Assembly: GCA_017999075.1 (NCBI GenBank)
Contig: JAGOBX010000261.1
Span: 1 to 5,741 of the forward strand
Length of the DNA: 5,741 bases
Source of the DNA: JAGOBX01 sp017999075 [NCBI: Candidatus Babelota bacterium]
GTDB lineage: Bacteria; JAGOBX01
Direction: 5' to 3'
The translations under genes were made by a program, and so were the position numbers. The notes below the pieces were generated by a model. It was not told the origin of the DNA. It saw only the letters and a program-made list of their open reading frames with translations, and searched no databases. This document shows positions 4,970 to 5,741 of this stretch, in pieces; position 1 is the first letter of the stretch, and every line of letters starts with the position of its first letter.

Positions 4970-5741
4970 ATGAATGGGAAAATATATATCTGTGTATTTT
5001 TTCTTAAAAGTCAGGGTTTAATTGAAGCGATTAAAAAAGAAGCTTTATTTCTTTTTTCCCATCTTCAAAAGAGTGAATTCAAAAACAAGGTAGAATTGAT
5101 ATCAATAGAACCCGATAATTTCAAAAGCGGCACAAGTGAAAATATAAATTGTATTGCTATAAGTAAATTTGATTCTTTTATTGTTGAAACTGAACCGGTA
5201 TTGATTCATTTATTTATTCCATTTCTGAAAACCGCTTTTTATTTTCCGAATTTATTTAATTTTCAAGTTTTAATAACTGCTTCAGGAGGTAATCCGCTTT
5301 TTGGAATTAATAATGAAGAGTTGGAAATTCTTGAACAAGCTGTTGATTCAGGAAATTTGTATATTATAACACAATCGAAATATTCTTCAGAAAAATTTTT
5401 CAGTGATATTTTCCGCGAAGTTTTTCTGATTTATCCTCCTGATTTAATTGAGCTCCCGCAAAAAAACTCAAACAAATATTTAAACAAGAAGATAAAGATA
5501 GGATTTGCAAGTTCTCCGTTTATCAAAGAAGATTATATTAAACGAGGCATACATATAATAAAAAAAATAGCTGCAAAACATTGCGGATCAATGGAATTTG
5601 TCATATTATGGAGAAACCCCACATTAAAATTTTATTCTGATTCTGAAATTGAGGCTGAAAATATTGAAATCAAGTGCGGAGTTCAGGATATTAAACTTTT
5701 TTATGAATCAATAGATATTTTATTTGTTCCTTATACAGATA
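4970..5741 (+). CDS. GT4-like glycosyltransferase, partial (runs off right edge)
   Basis: An open frame begins with the ATG at 4970 and stays open to the window end (257 codons plus one base), so the C-terminus is missing. It looks like a GT-B-fold sugar transferase that uses a nucleotide-sugar donor, possibly for surface polysaccharide or glycolipid. The N-terminal half (1 to about 170) has alternating strands and helices without a clear signature. From 175 the second Rossmann domain begins with KIKIGFASSPF (174-184), then KRGIHIIKKIA (191-201), EFVILWR (209-215) and GVQDIKLFYESIDILFVPYTD split as 237-250 and 251-257. The series 'SPF-K-RG', 'LWR' and 'D-LFY-S-D-LFVPY' is typical of GT4-type enzymes. 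No Shine-Dalgarno site is visible. An upstream in-frame stop at 4919-4921 and no better start codon leave the ATG as the best choice. It lies 40 bases after rnfG in the same direction with no terminator between, so it is probably co-transcribed. The donor and acceptor cannot be told. Confidence 0.62.
   Translation, partial: MNGKIYICVFFLKSQGLIEAIKKEALFLFSHLQKSEFKNKVELISIEPDNFKSGTSENINCIAISKFDSFIVETEPVLIHLFIPFLKTAFYFPNLFNFQVLITASGGNPLFGINNEELEILEQAVDSGNLYIITQSKYSSEKFFSDIFREVFLIYPPDLIELPQKNSNKYLNKKIKIGFASSPFIKEDYIKRGIHIIKKIAAKHCGSMEFVILWRNPTLKFYSDSEIEAENIEIKCGVQDIKLFYESIDILFVPYTD

Noticed and set aside
1-5741. CRISPR array, tRNA, rRNA, insertion sequence or attachment site
   Set aside because: I scanned both strands for regularly spaced repeats, tRNA-like cloverleaf features, transposase-like coding and long terminal inverted repeats and saw none.

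Overview
The window is a very AT-rich stretch of bacterial DNA, with GC by eye around 30% in genes and lower between them. The gene content suggests an anaerobic bacterium: Rnf-type redox-complex genes, a CheX-like phosphatase and a FabH-like fatty-acid enzyme. The sequence does not fix the phylum. Low-GC groups such as spirochaetes, Elusimicrobiota-like lineages or other candidate phyla would fit, but this is only a guess. Shine-Dalgarno sites are clear for two genes (fabH-like, cheX-like) and weak or absent for the others.

Layout. Positions 1-56 (minus strand) hold the first 18 codons of a FabH-like ketoacyl-ACP synthase III. A divergent AT-rich intergenic region of 248 bp follows and carries a good promoter candidate for the rightward genes. 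Next is a closely spaced pair: a CheX-family CheY-phosphatase-like gene (305-772), then a protein with an N-terminal GYF_2-like domain and a long charged coiled coil (789-1898). After a 65-bp spacer with palindrome, direct repeats and a second promoter candidate comes rnfC (1964-3289), rnfD (3273-4277, overlapping rnfC by 17 nt) and rnfG (4333-4929). Forty bases later a GT-B-fold, GT4-like glycosyltransferase gene begins (4970) and runs off the right edge.

How the genes work together. RnfC (soluble NADH/flavin and 2x[4Fe-4S] subunit), RnfD (membrane subunit with a covalent-FMN site) and RnfG (membrane-anchored, extracytoplasmic, with a covalent-FMN site) are three of the six subunits of the ion-translocating ferredoxin:NAD+ oxidoreductase. 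The usual downstream partners rnfE, rnfA and rnfB do not follow rnfG; a glycosyltransferase does. Either the complex is encoded in two places or this is a partial, RnfCDG-only module. The cheX/GYF pair looks like a separate small transcription unit whose role is not evident from sequence.

Points for a second look are the split rnf cluster, a non-canonical flavinylation motif in RnfG, a C8 run inside the AT-rich cheX gene, a possibly leaderless rnfC transcript, and a hairpin spanning the rnfD stop codon.
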